Positions 35,513 to 44,076 of a stretch of DNA of 61,818 bases are shown here, one piece after another; within the stretch, counting starts at the first letter, position 1; each line of letters starts with the position of its first letter. Below the pieces are notes generated by a model, which saw only the letters and a program-made list of their open reading frames with translations, ran no database searches and was not told where the DNA came from. Source of the stretch: Roseomonas sp. GC11 (GTDB taxonomy: Bacteria; Pseudomonadota; Alphaproteobacteria; Acetobacterales; Acetobacteraceae); assembly GCF_024437745.1 (NCBI RefSeq), contig NZ_JANFNY010000025.1:1-61818 (forward strand), read 5' to 3'. Made by a program: the position numbers and the translations under genes.

Positions 35513-37099
35513 TCAGGCGAAGAAGACGTCGTCGAAGCTGGCATGCACCCCGGCGCCGGAGGTGATGATGTTGTGCAGCTTCTTGTCATAGATGCTGGGG
35601 AAAGCCATCTCCATCAGCCAGACCAGCGGCACCTCCTCCACCAGGATCTTCTGCACGGCGCTGAAGGCGGCCTGCCGCGCCTTCGGGTCAGCGGCGTCAC
35701 GGCCCTGGGTGAACAGCTCATCCACCTTCGGGTTGGCGTAGCCGGAGACGTTGGAGAACAGGATCTTCTTGATGTTGGTCGAGACGTAGCTGCGCTCCAC
35801 GCCCAGCGTCGGGTCGCCATACTGGTAGAGGTAGTTGATGGTGGTGTCGAAATCCCAGTTCGCCGTGCGCTGCGCCCAGGTGCCGACATCGACGCTCTCA
35901 AGCTGCAGGTCCACGCCCACCTGGCGCAGCGACTGCTTGAGGAACTCGGCGAGGCGCGTGAAGACCTCGCCATAGGGCAGGCTCATATGCCTGATTGTGA
36001 AGCGTACGCCCTGCGCATTCGGCTTCAGCCCGGCATCGTCGAGCAGCTTCTTCGCCGTCTCCACATTATAGGCCGGCATCTTCGCGCTGGCGTCGTAGAA
36101 ACGCGTGGCGCTGGAGACGGGGCCGGTGGCCGGCTTGCCGATGCCGAACCACAGCCGCTGCGCGATGAAGTCGCGATTCACCGCATGCGCCAGCGCCTGC
36201 CGCACCCGCACATCATCGAGCGGCTTCACGCGGTGGTTCAGCTCCAGCCACATCAGCGGGCCGAAATACTCCCACCCCGCCGTCTGCACCTCCAGGTTGG
36301 GGCGCGCGCGCATCTGCGGAATGTCAAAGGGCTCGATATCGTTCGACTGGGTGAGCTGCACCTGCCCCGTCTCCAGCGCGAGGCGGCGGGACTGGCTGTC
36401 CGGCACCACGCGGTAGATGATGGCATCCAGGTAAGGCTGCCCCGGCTTCCAGTAATCGGCGAAGCGCTCCAGGCGGATGAAGTTGCCGCGCTGCCACTCG
36501 ACAAAGCGGAACGGGCCGGTGCCGACGGGCTTCTGCACCACCGGCGCCTGCCGGTAATCCTGCCCCTCGAAGAGATGCTTCGGCACGATGGCGGAGACCG
36601 TCACGTCGAACATCAGCAGGAAAGGCTCGAAGGGCGCGGAGAGGATGAATTTCGCGGTGTGCGGATCAACCACCACGCCTTCCTTGATGCGCGCGAAGAC
36701 ACCACGCGCGCGCGGCGAGACCTCCATATGGAACTTCATGATGGAGAAGATGACGTCTTCCGCCGTCATCGGCGTGCCGTCATGGAACTTCACATTCTCC
36801 TGAAGGCGGAAGGTGTATTCGAGGCCGTCGGCGCTCACCTCCCAGCTCTTCGCCAGTTCCGGCAGCGGTTCGAGCTTCGCGCTGTAGCGCAGCAGCCCCT
36901 GGAAGATCTTGCCGCCGACGATCAGCGTCGGCGCCTGGTTGTTGACGCCGATATGCAGCACCGGCGGCTCAGGGTTCACGATGGTGGTCAGCGTCCCGCC
37001 GCGCTTGGGCTGGATGCCCTGCGCCAGCGCCTCCTCGGCGCGCATCAGCCAGGGGGTAACGGCCGCAGCGGCCATGAGGCCGCGACGTGAAATACCCAT
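35513..37099 (-). CDS. Extracellular solute-binding protein, family 5 (peptide-type ABC importer)
   Basis: This 528-residue protein from ATG 37099 is preceded by GGGAGAG. The N-terminus MGISRRGLMAAAAVTPWLM, with SRRG, looks like a twin-arginine signal; a cut after AQG is likely. The mature part has family-5 segments: SWEVSADGLEYTFRLQENVKFHDG, PMTAEDVIFSI, GTGPFRFVEW and DVRVRQALAHAVNRDFI. It is the first gene of the leftward operon and should set substrate choice. That substrate is unknown, but the three downstream hydrolases suggest acylated, carbamoylated or peptide-like compounds. Confidence 0.92.
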   Translation of the reverse strand: MGISRRGLMAAAAVTPWLMRAEEALAQGIQPKRGGTLTTIVNPEPPVLHIGVNNQAPTLIVGGKIFQGLLRYSAKLEPLPELAKSWEVSADGLEYTFRLQENVKFHDGTPMTAEDVIFSIMKFHMEVSPRARGVFARIKEGVVVDPHTAKFILSAPFEPFLLMFDVTVSAIVPKHLFEGQDYRQAPVVQKPVGTGPFRFVEWQRGNFIRLERFADYWKPGQPYLDAIIYRVVPDSQSRRLALETGQVQLTQSNDIEPFDIPQMRARPNLEVQTAGWEYFGPLMWLELNHRVKPLDDVRVRQALAHAVNRDFIAQRLWFGIGKPATGPVSSATRFYDASAKMPAYNVETAKKLLDDAGLKPNAQGVRFTIRHMSLPYGEVFTRLAEFLKQSLRQVGVDLQLESVDVGTWAQRTANWDFDTTINYLYQYGDPTLGVERSYVSTNIKKILFSNVSGYANPKVDELFTQGRDAADPKARQAAFSAVQKILVEEVPLVWLMEMAFPSIYDKKLHNIITSGAGVHASFDDVFFA

Positions 37100-37190
37100 T
37101 TGATCTCTCCCGATGAAACTTCCCGGGACGAACGCTAGACCTGCCTCGGGCGGATCGACAAGACGCTGAGTCGGGCATAGCCTTTTTGGC

Positions 37191-38222
37191 ATGCGAGCTT
37201 TTGCCCACCCCGATCAGTCGCGGCACGCGCCGCAATTCTTCCTCCAGCGCGGCCAGGTCCGCGGCAATTTCGAGGTGCCGGCGCGGGCAGAAGCCCTGCT
37301 GGCGGCCTTGCAGGAGATGCGCCTGGGCGTCGAGACGCCGGCCACCGTCGCAGCCGAGGCCCTGCACGCCGTGCATGATGCCGGCTATGTCCGCTTCCTC
37401 GCCGAGGCCGCCACGGCCTGGGCGCAATTGCCCGACAAGGGGCCGGAAGTGGTGGCGAACATGCATCCCTCGCCGGAGATGCTATCGCAGGGCGCTACCT
37501 TGCCGGAGGCCATGGTCGGCCGTGTCGGCTGGTACACCGCCGATACCGCATGCCCGATCGGCCCCGGCAGCTGGGCCTCGATCCTCGGCGCCGCGAGCTG
37601 CGCCCTGGCCGCGGCCGAGGTCGCCGCCGCCGGGGGCTGTGCCTATGCCCTGGCCCGCCCGCCCGGCCACCACGCCTATGCCGCGCGCGCCGGTGGCCAT
37701 TGCTACGTCAACAACAGCGCCCTGGCCGCCGAGCATCTCCGCGGCGCCGGGGCGAAGCGCGTCGCCGTCATCGATATCGACGCGCATCACGGCAACGGCA
37801 CCCAGGGCATCTTCTGGGAGCGGCCGGATGTGCTGACCGTCTCCGTCCATGGTGACCCGGCGGGCTATTACCCCTGGTATGTCGGCTATGCCACGGAGAC
37901 CGGCGGCGGCGCCGGGGCGGGTGCCAACCTGAACCTCCCCCTCGCCCAGGGCAGCGGTGACGCGGCGTGGCTGGCGGCCGTGCGCCAGGCCGCTGAGCGC
38001 GCCCGCGCCTTCGGGGCTGAGGCGCTGATCGTGCCCCTCGGCTTCGATGCCTCGGAGCATGAGCCGCTGAGCTTCCTGAAGGTCACCGCCGATGGTTTCG
38101 CCCGCGCGGGTGAAATCCTCTCCGGCCTCGGCCTGCCCACGGCGGTGGTGCAGGAAGGCGGCTACAATGTCGAGAAGATCGGCGGCCTGCTGCGCCGCTT
38201 CCTGGAGGGCTGGGGGCGCTGA
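37191..38222 (+). CDS. Histone deacetylase-like amidohydrolase (acetylpolyamine amidohydrolase type)
   Basis: These 343 residues have the HDAC/AcuC/AphA zinc hydrolase fold. RPPGHHAY carries the catalytic histidine pair H160-H161; DIDAHHGNGTQ gives zinc ligands D197 and H199; D286 in LGFDASEHEP is the third ligand. It should remove an acetyl (or similar) group from an amine. It is divergent from the peptide-importer operon across 91 bp, so the two may share control and substrate. Bacterial relatives deacetylate polyamines; this is a family-level inference. Confidence 0.88.
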   Translation: MRAFAHPDQSRHAPQFFLQRGQVRGNFEVPARAEALLAALQEMRLGVETPATVAAEALHAVHDAGYVRFLAEAATAWAQLPDKGPEVVANMHPSPEMLSQGATLPEAMVGRVGWYTADTACPIGPGSWASILGAASCALAAAEVAAAGGCAYALARPPGHHAYAARAGGHCYVNNSALAAEHLRGAGAKRVAVIDIDAHHGNGTQGIFWERPDVLTVSVHGDPAGYYPWYVGYATETGGGAGAGANLNLPLAQGSGDAAWLAAVRQAAERARAFGAEALIVPLGFDASEHEPLSFLKVTADGFARAGEILSGLGLPTAVVQEGGYNVEKIGGLLRRFLEGWGR

Positions 38223-38238
38223 GACCCTCACCCCGGCG

Positions 38239-38273
38239 TTGAAGATCGGGGCATGGAACGATACTAAATCGTT
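38239..38273 (+). promoter_or_regulatory. comM promoter with overlapping inverted repeat
   Basis: TTGAAG (38239-38244) and TACTAA (38262-38267) are 17 bp apart. The predicted transcription start, about 38274, is at the comM ATG (38276). The perfect inverted repeat AACGAT/ATCGTT (38257-38273) overlaps the -10 and could be an operator. No ribosome-binding sequence is present, which fits a leaderless transcript. Confidence 0.5.
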
Positions 38274-38275
38274 TC

Positions 38276-39784
38276 ATGTCCATCGCCCGCCTCGCCAGCT
38301 TCTCCTTCGCCGGCGTCGAAGCCCTGCCCGTCGAGGTGCAGGTCCAGATTGCCGGCGGGCTGCCCGCCTTTCTCCTGGTCGGCCTGCCGGACAAAGCCGT
38401 GGCGGAAAGCCGCGAGCGCGTGCGGGCGGCGCTGCACGGGCTGGGCCTTTCCCTGCCACCCAAGCGCATCCTCATCAACCTCGCCCCTGCCGGGTTGCAG
38501 AAGGAAGGGCCGCATCTGGATCTGCCCATCGCCCTGGCCCTGCTGGCGGCGATGGACATCCTGCCGCGCGAGGAACTCACCAGCCTGGCGGCACTGGGAG
38601 AACTGGCGCTGGATGGCGGCATCGGCCCGGTGCCGGGCATCCTGCCCGCCGCCCTGGCCGCCGCGACGCGCGGGCTCGGCCTCATCTGCCCCGCCGCGCA
38701 GGGGCCGGAGGCGCTGTGGGCCGGCTCGCTGGAGGTGCTGGCGGCGGAGACGCTGCAACAGGTCATCGCGCATCTGACAGGGCGGCAGGTGCTCTCCCCC
38801 CCGCGCCCGGCGCCACTGGAGGAAGAGGCCAGCGCCGGCCCCTGCCTCTCCGACCTGAAGGGGCAGGAGAGCGCCAAGCGCGCCCTGGAGATCGCCGCGG
38901 CGGGCCGCCACAACCTGCTTCTGGTCGGGCCACCCGGGGCGGGGAAGTCCATGCTGGCGCAGCGCCTGCCCTCTCTCCTGCCGGACCTGACGCCGGCGGA
39001 GGCGCTGGAGGTCAGCCTCGTCCGCAGCGTGGCCGGGCTGATCGAGGAAGGCCGCATTTCCGCCCGCCCCCCCTTCCGGGACCCCCACCACTCGGCCAGT
39101 CAGGCCGCGCTGGTGGGGGGCGGGGCGCGGGTGCGGCCGGGGGAGATCAGCCTGGCGCATCACGGCGTGCTCTTCCTGGACGAATTGCCGGAATTCACCC
39201 GCCCCGCCCTGGAGGCGCTGCGCCAGCCGCTGGAAAGCGGCCGCTGCGTCATCAGCCGCGCCAGCGCCCATGTCACCTATCCGGCGCGCTTCCAACTGGT
39301 GGCGGCCATGAATCCCTGCCGCTGTGGCCATCTGGGCGATGCCACGCGCGAATGCGGCTCCGCTCCGCGCTGTGGCGAAACCTATCAGGCGCGGCTCTCC
39401 GGACCGCTGCTGGACCGCATCGACCTGCATGTGCCCATGGCCCCCGTGCGCCCCGGCGAACTGGCCCGGGCCCCACGGGGCGAAAGCTCCCTCCATGTGG
39501 CCGCCCGCATCCGGGCGGCCCGCGCCTTCCAGGCCGGGCACGGCATGCCCCCGGGCCAGCACAATGCGGACTTGCCCCTGGAAGCTCTGGTCGCCACGAC
39601 GGGGCCCGAGGCCCTGGCCCTGGCCGAACGCGCCGCCACACAGTTGGGGTTATCGAACCGGGCCTTCACCCGCTGCCTGCGCGTGGCGCGCAGCATCGCG
39701 GACCTCGCCGCCTCGCCCCGGATCGAACGACACCATCTGGCGGAAGCCTTGACCTACCGGCAGCGAGGGCCCGCCGAAAGATAA
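38276..39784 (+). CDS. comM: YifB/ComM-family Mg-chelatase-like AAA+ ATPase
   Basis: This 502-residue protein has three parts: an N-terminal Lon-protease-like ChlI domain (1-165; FLLVGLPDKAVAESRERV, KRILINLAPA), a central AAA+ domain with Walker A GPPGAGKS (218-225) and GVLFLDELPEF, and a C-terminal Mg_chelatase_C domain (LSNRAFTRCLRVARSIADL). A four-cysteine NPCRCGHLGD...CGSAPRCG segment is typical. ComM is a hexameric helicase that drives branch migration during natural transformation; yifB homologues are widespread. A strong promoter sits directly against the ATG, with no ribosome site. Confidence 0.93.
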   Translation: MSIARLASFSFAGVEALPVEVQVQIAGGLPAFLLVGLPDKAVAESRERVRAALHGLGLSLPPKRILINLAPAGLQKEGPHLDLPIALALLAAMDILPREELTSLAALGELALDGGIGPVPGILPAALAAATRGLGLICPAAQGPEALWAGSLEVLAAETLQQVIAHLTGRQVLSPPRPAPLEEEASAGPCLSDLKGQESAKRALEIAAAGRHNLLLVGPPGAGKSMLAQRLPSLLPDLTPAEALEVSLVRSVAGLIEEGRISARPPFRDPHHSASQAALVGGGARVRPGEISLAHHGVLFLDELPEFTRPALEALRQPLESGRCVISRASAHVTYPARFQLVAAMNPCRCGHLGDATRECGSAPRCGETYQARLSGPLLDRIDLHVPMAPVRPGELARAPRGESSLHVAARIRAARAFQAGHGMPPGQHNADLPLEALVATTGPEALALAERAATQLGLSNRAFTRCLRVARSIADLAASPRIERHHLAEALTYRQRGPAER

Positions 39785-39799
39785 GTTATTGAAATTTAT

Positions 39800-39908
39800 C
39801 TTCTTTTTCTGAAGAAAAAGAAGCAAAAAGACTTTTCCAGTTTTCTGGCACGCTGAATTTTCGGGCAAACTGAAAAAAGTTTTTTGGTTCTTTTTTTCAA
39901 AAAAGAAC
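39800..39908. terminator. Composite convergent-terminator element, copy E
   Basis: The left hairpin CTTCTTTTTC/GAAAAAGAAG (39800-39823) and right hairpin GTTCTTTTTT/AAAAAAGAAC (39887-39908) are both perfect. The central GC stem has decayed to TTCTGGCACGCTGAATTTTC. It lies 15 bp after the comM stop and 4 bp before the convergent small membrane gene. Confidence 0.8.
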
Positions 39909-39912
39909 GCTT

Positions 39913-40329
39913 CTACCCCTGGCTGAAATGGGCCGCGCGCTGGCGATGGCGGCGGGTGCGGCTTTGCCGGCTGCGCCATTGCAGCAGCGGGCCCACCGCC
40001 AGGAGGGGCACCGTGGCCAGCACACAGAGGCCCAGCCATGCCGCCAGCACCCGGGCCCCCAGCGCATAGGCCAGGGCGGCCATGGTCATGCTGGCCGCAT
40101 TGCACCCGGCAGCCAGCAGCCACCAGAGCTTGGCCTGATGCAGAAGCCGCGCCTGCTGCCCCGGTTCGACACCCTGGAGGGTATAGGCCTGCCCTTGCTC
40201 GTCGACCTCGTAGAGCCGCTTTGGATCAAGCGGGAAAAGAGGCGGCGTGCTCAGCGGCGGGTCACGGTGAAGCTGAAATTCTTGCCCACCACCGTGCCAC
40301 CCCGGCGCACCCGCCACCACAGCGTGCAA
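39913..40329 (-). CDS. Small membrane protein of unknown function
   Basis: Up to 138 residues. The convincing part begins near LDPKRLYEVDEQGQAYTLQG and continues with two membrane spans (LWWLLAAGCNAASMTMAALAY and VLAAWLGLCVLATVPLLAVG) and a basic tail rich in Arg. The start is uncertain. ATG 40329 would overlap the upstream gene by 79 bp; between it and the clearly protein-like part there is no ATG or TTG, although a non-standard CTG overlaps the upstream stop (CTGA). No known domain is recognised. It probably forms a pair with the next small membrane protein. Confidence 0.55.
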   Translation of the reverse strand: MHAVVAGAPGWHGGGQEFQLHRDPPLSTPPLFPLDPKRLYEVDEQGQAYTLQGVEPGQQARLLHQAKLWWLLAAGCNAASMTMAALAYALGARVLAAWLGLCVLATVPLLAVGPLLQWRSRQSRTRRHRQRAAHFSQG

Positions 40330-40559
40330 AAGGCGATCACCCCGGCCAGCAGCGCCACCGGCAAGGCCAGGGCAAAGGCCGCAACGGCCACGCCGGCGAC
40401 CACGATGCCAGCCGCCAGCAGCGCCGCCAGGGCCGCGGCACCGCCGATGCGCAGCAAGAGGCGATCGAGCCAGGTCGCCTGGCGCGGCGGCGCAGGGTCG
40501 CGGAATTCCCCTTCCGGGGTCATATCCAGAACGGGGCGGTCGGAAGATCGCGGGTCCAT
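40251..40559 (-). CDS. Small membrane protein of unknown function
   Basis: This 102-residue protein has a polar N-terminus (MDPRSSDRPVLDMTPEGEFR), an amphipathic stretch, and two adjacent hydrophobic spans (GGAAALAALLAAGIVVAGVA and AFALALPVALLAGVIAFCTL). A short basic C-terminus ends in SFTVTRR. No domain is recognised. It is expressed with the following gene at 39913, whose beginning it overlaps. A divergent secreted protein starts 81 bp away at 40641. Confidence 0.65.
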   Translation of the reverse strand: MDPRSSDRPVLDMTPEGEFRDPAPPRQATWLDRLLLRIGGAAALAALLAAGIVVAGVAVAAFALALPVALLAGVIAFCTLWWRVRRGGTVVGKNFSFTVTRR

Positions 40560-40640
40560 GAGCAGGATGTTGCCTCAGCCAGCGGCCAGTTCAAGAGGCA
40601 TCGCTTCGGCACCTGTGCCGAACATGCTAGGGAGGCGGCC

Positions 40641-40958
40641 ATGGCGCACCCCTCCTTCCCATCCATTGCCCTGCTGCTGCTCGGCCTGTGCGCCGCCCTG
40701 CCCGCCCCCCCGGCGCGGGCAGAGGCGCCACGCCGCCCCAGCGCGGCGCAACTGGAAGACATCCGCCGCTGGCTCTGCCCGCATGGCGGCTCTCCGGTGA
40801 AGGGTGTGCCCGGCCGCTGTGACCGCGGCATGGACCGCACGCCCTGGGACAATGGCCTTGCCCCGGCGGCCCGCAACGCGGTGATGGCCTGCCCGGAAGG
40901 CACGCGGCCAGTGCTGGCGCGCGGCCATCGCGATATCATCCGCTGCCTGCCCAGTTGA
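40641..40958 (+). CDS. Small secreted four-cysteine protein of unknown function
   Basis: These 105 residues start at ATG 40641, preceded by GGGAGG. There is a clear Sec signal peptide (IALLLLGLCAALPAPPARA, cut after ARA/AEA). The mature part of about 77 residues has exactly four cysteines, C46, C60, C84 and C102, probably two disulfides, and a WLCPHGG motif. It should be periplasmic or secreted. Function not recognised. The frame is open far upstream, but that part is antisense to the two small membrane genes. It ends 12 bp from the convergent gene at 40971. Confidence 0.65.
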   Translation: MAHPSFPSIALLLLGLCAALPAPPARAEAPRRPSAAQLEDIRRWLCPHGGSPVKGVPGRCDRGMDRTPWDNGLAPAARNAVMACPEGTRPVLARGHRDIIRCLPS

Positions 40959-40970
40959 CGGAGAAGCACC

Positions 40971-41288
40971 TCAACCGGCCAGCGCGGCCTCAGCCCTGCG
41001 CACCGCCTGGAGGGGCAGGCTGGCCCGCCCCACCACCTGGTTGCCGATCAGCACCAGCCAGCGATTCTCGCTGACACTGGGGCGCAGCTCGACCACCCGC
41101 GCCTCGTCATCGAGCGCGACGGCGTGGCGGAGGTGCCAGCGGAACCAGACCGGCCCCCGAACGCGAACGACGCGGGCGATAGGATCGCCCGCGTCGTCAC
41201 AACCCACCCACTCCAGCGCCCGGTGCGGGTCTGCCGCACCAGGGCCGGGGTCTTCGATGCGGCCGCGCTGCCAGCGGAGCCGCATCAT
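40971..41288 (-). CDS. Conserved-looking hypothetical protein downstream of fusA
   Basis: This 105-residue soluble protein is rich in Arg, Val and Trp, with alternating hydrophobic/charged strands (RVVRVRGPVWFRWHLRHAVAL, ARVVELRPSVSENRWLVLIG), suggesting a small beta-sheet fold. No catalytic motif is seen. ATG 41288 is only 5 bp after the fusA stop, so it is presumably transcribed with fusA. Function not recognised. Confidence 0.6.
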   Translation of the reverse strand: MMRLRWQRGRIEDPGPGAADPHRALEWVGCDDAGDPIARVVRVRGPVWFRWHLRHAVALDDEARVVELRPSVSENRWLVLIGNQVVGRASLPLQAVRRAEAALAG

Positions 41289-41293
41289 GGCAA

Positions 41294-43381
41294 TCAGGCG
41301 CTCTTCGCCATGATCTCTTCCGCGACGTTGCGCGGCACCGGATCATAGTGGTGGAACTGCATGGAGAAGGACGCGCGGCCCTTCGTCATGCCACGCAGGT
41401 TGGAGATGTAGCCGAACATCTCCTTCAGCGGCACATGGGCGCGGACGATGACCGAGGTGCCGGCCATGTCCTGGCTCTGGATGATGCCGCGGCGGCGGTT
41501 CAGGTCGCCCACGACGTCACCGACGTGATCCTGCGGCGTGGTCACCTCGACGTCCATGATCGGCTCGAGGATGACCGGGCCGGCCTTCTTCATGCCTTCG
41601 CGGAAGCAGGCCTTGGCGGCGATTTCGAAGGCGAGCGCCGAGGAGTCGACGTCGTGGTACTTGCCGTCCGTCAGGGTGTACTTGAAGTCCACCGTCGGGA
41701 AGCCGGCCAGCACGCCGGTGTCGGCCTGGACCTTGATGCCCTTCTCGACCGCCGGGATGTATTCCCGCGGCACCGAGCCACCGACGACGGCATTGACGAA
41801 CTCGATGCCCTCGTTGCGCTCCTTCGGCTCGAAGGTGATCTTCACCTCGGCGAACTGGCCCGAGCCACCCGACTGCTTCTTGTGGGTGTAGGTCTCGGTG
41901 TGCGCCTTGGTGATCGTCTCGCGATAGGCCACCTGCGGGGCGCCGATATTGGCGTCCACGCCATATTCGCGCTTCAGGCGGTCGATGATGATCTCGAGGT
42001 GCAGCTCGCCCATGCCGGAGAGGATGGTCTGGCCCGTCTCCTGATCCGTCTTCAGGCGCAGCGAGGGGTCCTCGCCGGCCAGCTTCTGGAGGCCGAGGGT
42101 CATCTTCTCGACGCCGTCCTTGGTCTTCGGCTCGACGGAGATGTCGATGACGGGGACCGGGAAGGCCATGCGCTCGAGCACGACGGGGTCGGCCGGGTCG
42201 GCCAGGGTGTCACCCGTGCCGGTGTCCTTCATGCCGACGACGGCGACGATGTCACCGGCGAAGATTTCCTTCACCTCTTCGCGCTTATCGGCGTGCATCT
42301 GGAACATGCGGCCGATGCGCTCCTTGTGCCCCTTGGTCGTGTTCAGCATGGTGTCACCCTGCTTGATCACGCCCGAGTACACGCGGATGAAGGTCAGATT
42401 GCCGTACTTGTCGTTGATGATCTTGAAGGCCAGCGCCGAGAAGGGCGCGGTCTCGGAGACCTCGATGACGCGGCGGTCGGCGTTGGGATCGTCCTCCTCG
42501 CCTTCCTCCGGGGCCACCTTGATGCCCTCGACGTCGACGGGGCTCGGCAGGTAGTCGACCACGGCGTCCAGCAGCGGCTGCACGCCCTTGTTCTTGAAGG
42601 AGGAGCCGCAGACGACCGGGCGGAAGGCGCCGGAGATCGTGCCCTTCTTGATGCAGGCCTTCAGCGTCTCGACGGCCACATCGCCCTTCTCGAAATACTC
42701 TTCCATCGCCGCGTCATCCATGGAGAGCGCGGTGTCGAGCAGGATCTGGCGGTACTCGGCGGCCTTGTCGGCCAGGTCGGCGGGGATCTCGGCCTCGTGG
42801 TACTTGGCGCCGAGCTCGTCGCCTTCCCAGATCAGGGCCTTCATCGTCACCAGGTCGACGATGCCCTTCAGGTTGTCCTCGATGCCGATCGGCAGCTGCA
42901 GGGCGACCCAGGTGATGCCGAGCTTCTCGGTCAGCGTCGCCGCGGCGCGGTAGAAGTCGGCGCCCGTGCGGTCCAGCTTGTTGATGTAGATGATGCGCGG
43001 GACGTTGTAGCGGTCGGCCAGGCGCCAGTTGGTCTCGGACTGCGGCTGCACGCCGGCCACGCCCTCGATCACGAACACCGCGCCATCGAGCACGCGCAGG
43101 GAGCGGTTCACCTCGATGTTGAAGTCGATGTGGCCCGGGGTGTCGATGATGTTGATGCGGTGCTCATTCCACTCGGCGGTCACGGCGGCGGAGGTGATCG
43201 TGATGCCACGCTCCCGCTCCTGCTCCATGTAGTCCGTCGTGGTGTTGCCCTCGTGGACCTCACCGATCTTGTGGGACTTGCCGGTGTAATACAGGATCCG
43301 CTCGGTCGTCGTGGTCTTGCCGGCGTCGATATGCGCCGTGATGCCGATATTGCGGATCTTCTCGAGCGGGGTGCGCGCCAC
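41294..43381 (-). CDS. fusA: Elongation factor G
   Basis: EF-G is the GTPase that drives ribosome translocation. GTG 43381 is preferred, giving 695 residues starting [19 protein letters not shown], because GGAGG lies 5 nt upstream. An ATG at 43393 would place that ribosome site inside the coding region. The GTPase motifs [13 protein letters not shown] (G1), [10 protein letters not shown] (G2), DTPGHIDF (G3) and [10 protein letters not shown] (G4) are intact, as are domains II-V. The gene stands alone, without rpsL, rpsG or tuf beside it. Whether this is the only fusA in the genome cannot be told from here. Confidence 0.95.
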   Translation of the reverse strand: MARTPLEKIRNIGITAHIDAGKTTTTERILYYTGKSHKIGEVHEGNTTTDYMEQERERGITITSAAVTAEWNEHRINIIDTPGHIDFNIEVNRSLRVLDGAVFVIEGVAGVQPQSETNWRLADRYNVPRIIYINKLDRTGADFYRAAATLTEKLGITWVALQLPIGIEDNLKGIVDLVTMKALIWEGDELGAKYHEAEIPADLADKAAEYRQILLDTALSMDDAAMEEYFEKGDVAVETLKACIKKGTISGAFRPVVCGSSFKNKGVQPLLDAVVDYLPSPVDVEGIKVAPEEGEEDDPNADRRVIEVSETAPFSALAFKIINDKYGNLTFIRVYSGVIKQGDTMLNTTKGHKERIGRMFQMHADKREEVKEIFAGDIVAVVGMKDTGTGDTLADPADPVVLERMAFPVPVIDISVEPKTKDGVEKMTLGLQKLAGEDPSLRLKTDQETGQTILSGMGELHLEIIIDRLKREYGVDANIGAPQVAYRETITKAHTETYTHKKQSGGSGQFAEVKITFEPKERNEGIEFVNAVVGGSVPREYIPAVEKGIKVQADTGVLAGFPTVDFKYTLTDGKYHDVDSSALAFEIAAKACFREGMKKAGPVILEPIMDVEVTTPQDHVGDVVGDLNRRRGIIQSQDMAGTSVIVRAHVPLKEMFGYISNLRGMTKGRASFSMQFHHYDPVPRNVAEEIMAKSA

Positions 43382-44076
43382 GGGGGCCTCCATACGCGTC
43401 GCGGCGGCAGCCGCGCGGAACAAGTTTAACGCGGCAGGTGCCGCGCGGGAATCGCCATCGAGCCAAGCGCGGCTTCCCGTCCCGCGCGCTCGCCGAATGT
43501 CAAACTGCCGGTTCCGGGCTGCCGCAGGGGATTGGCCTGGGGAAGCGGCTGGCTGGGTGTTGCCCCTGCCTCGCCGCCGCCGCATGCTCGAACCCGAATG
43601 GCCGAACGGTGTCCCGGAACCGACGGGGGCGGCCATCGCCAGGGCGATTCACCGCACCCACCGTCGCGCGGCAGATGCACCGGATCGGCCCGCATTGCAA
43701 GCGATAAGAGCGCGAAACCCCCGCGTCCCGGCCCCGCGGGGCCGCCCGCCGCCACCCGGCCGGCTCCTGCCGGAGCAGGTCTGCCCTGGCGCGGCGGAAA
43801 GCGGGAACGGAAAGGCGGCATGCGGCAGCGCCGCGCATCCTGACATGATGCAGCGCGGCAGGAAGCGGGCAAGGGAAGAGAGGCGTGACAGCCGAATGGC
43901 AGGCACGGCACTCAGAGTGCGGCACGCAAGGCTGGCCTGCACGGCAACGGCATCATGCGCGGGCGGAGGTGGTGCCGGGCGGGGCTTGCCCCCAAGGCCG
44001 GCCACCCTGCGCCGAGGGGCAGGCAGCCGCGTGTTCCTGGTCCTGGCGGGGCTGGGCTCCCGCCAGGAAAGCCGCA
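43382..44076. other. Gene-free stretch between fusA and dksA
   Basis: This covers 695 bp. Several reading frames stay open but give Arg/Pro/Ala-rich, repetitive translations with no domain character, so none is called. A TTGACA-like box on the minus strand (43498-43503) has no matching -10. Nothing like a tRNA arm or conserved RNA was found. The part next to fusA should contain its promoter and leader; the far end holds the hairpin after dksA. Confidence 0.6.
44041..44068 (-). terminator. Hairpin after dksA
   Basis: A stem of about ten pairs, TCCTGGCGGG with CCCGCCAGGA, with a short GC loop, begins 9 bp beyond the dksA stop. No T run follows on the minus strand, so it may be a processing or stability hairpin and not a classic terminator. 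Confidence 0.45.

Noticed and set aside
41348-43429. A 693-codon open frame antisense to fusA
   Set aside because: It mirrors the whole EF-G gene and has no recognisable domain; a shadow frame.
43498-43503. TTGACA on the minus strand as a fusA promoter
   Set aside because: No -10-like hexamer at 16-18 bp; the sequence there is GC-rich.
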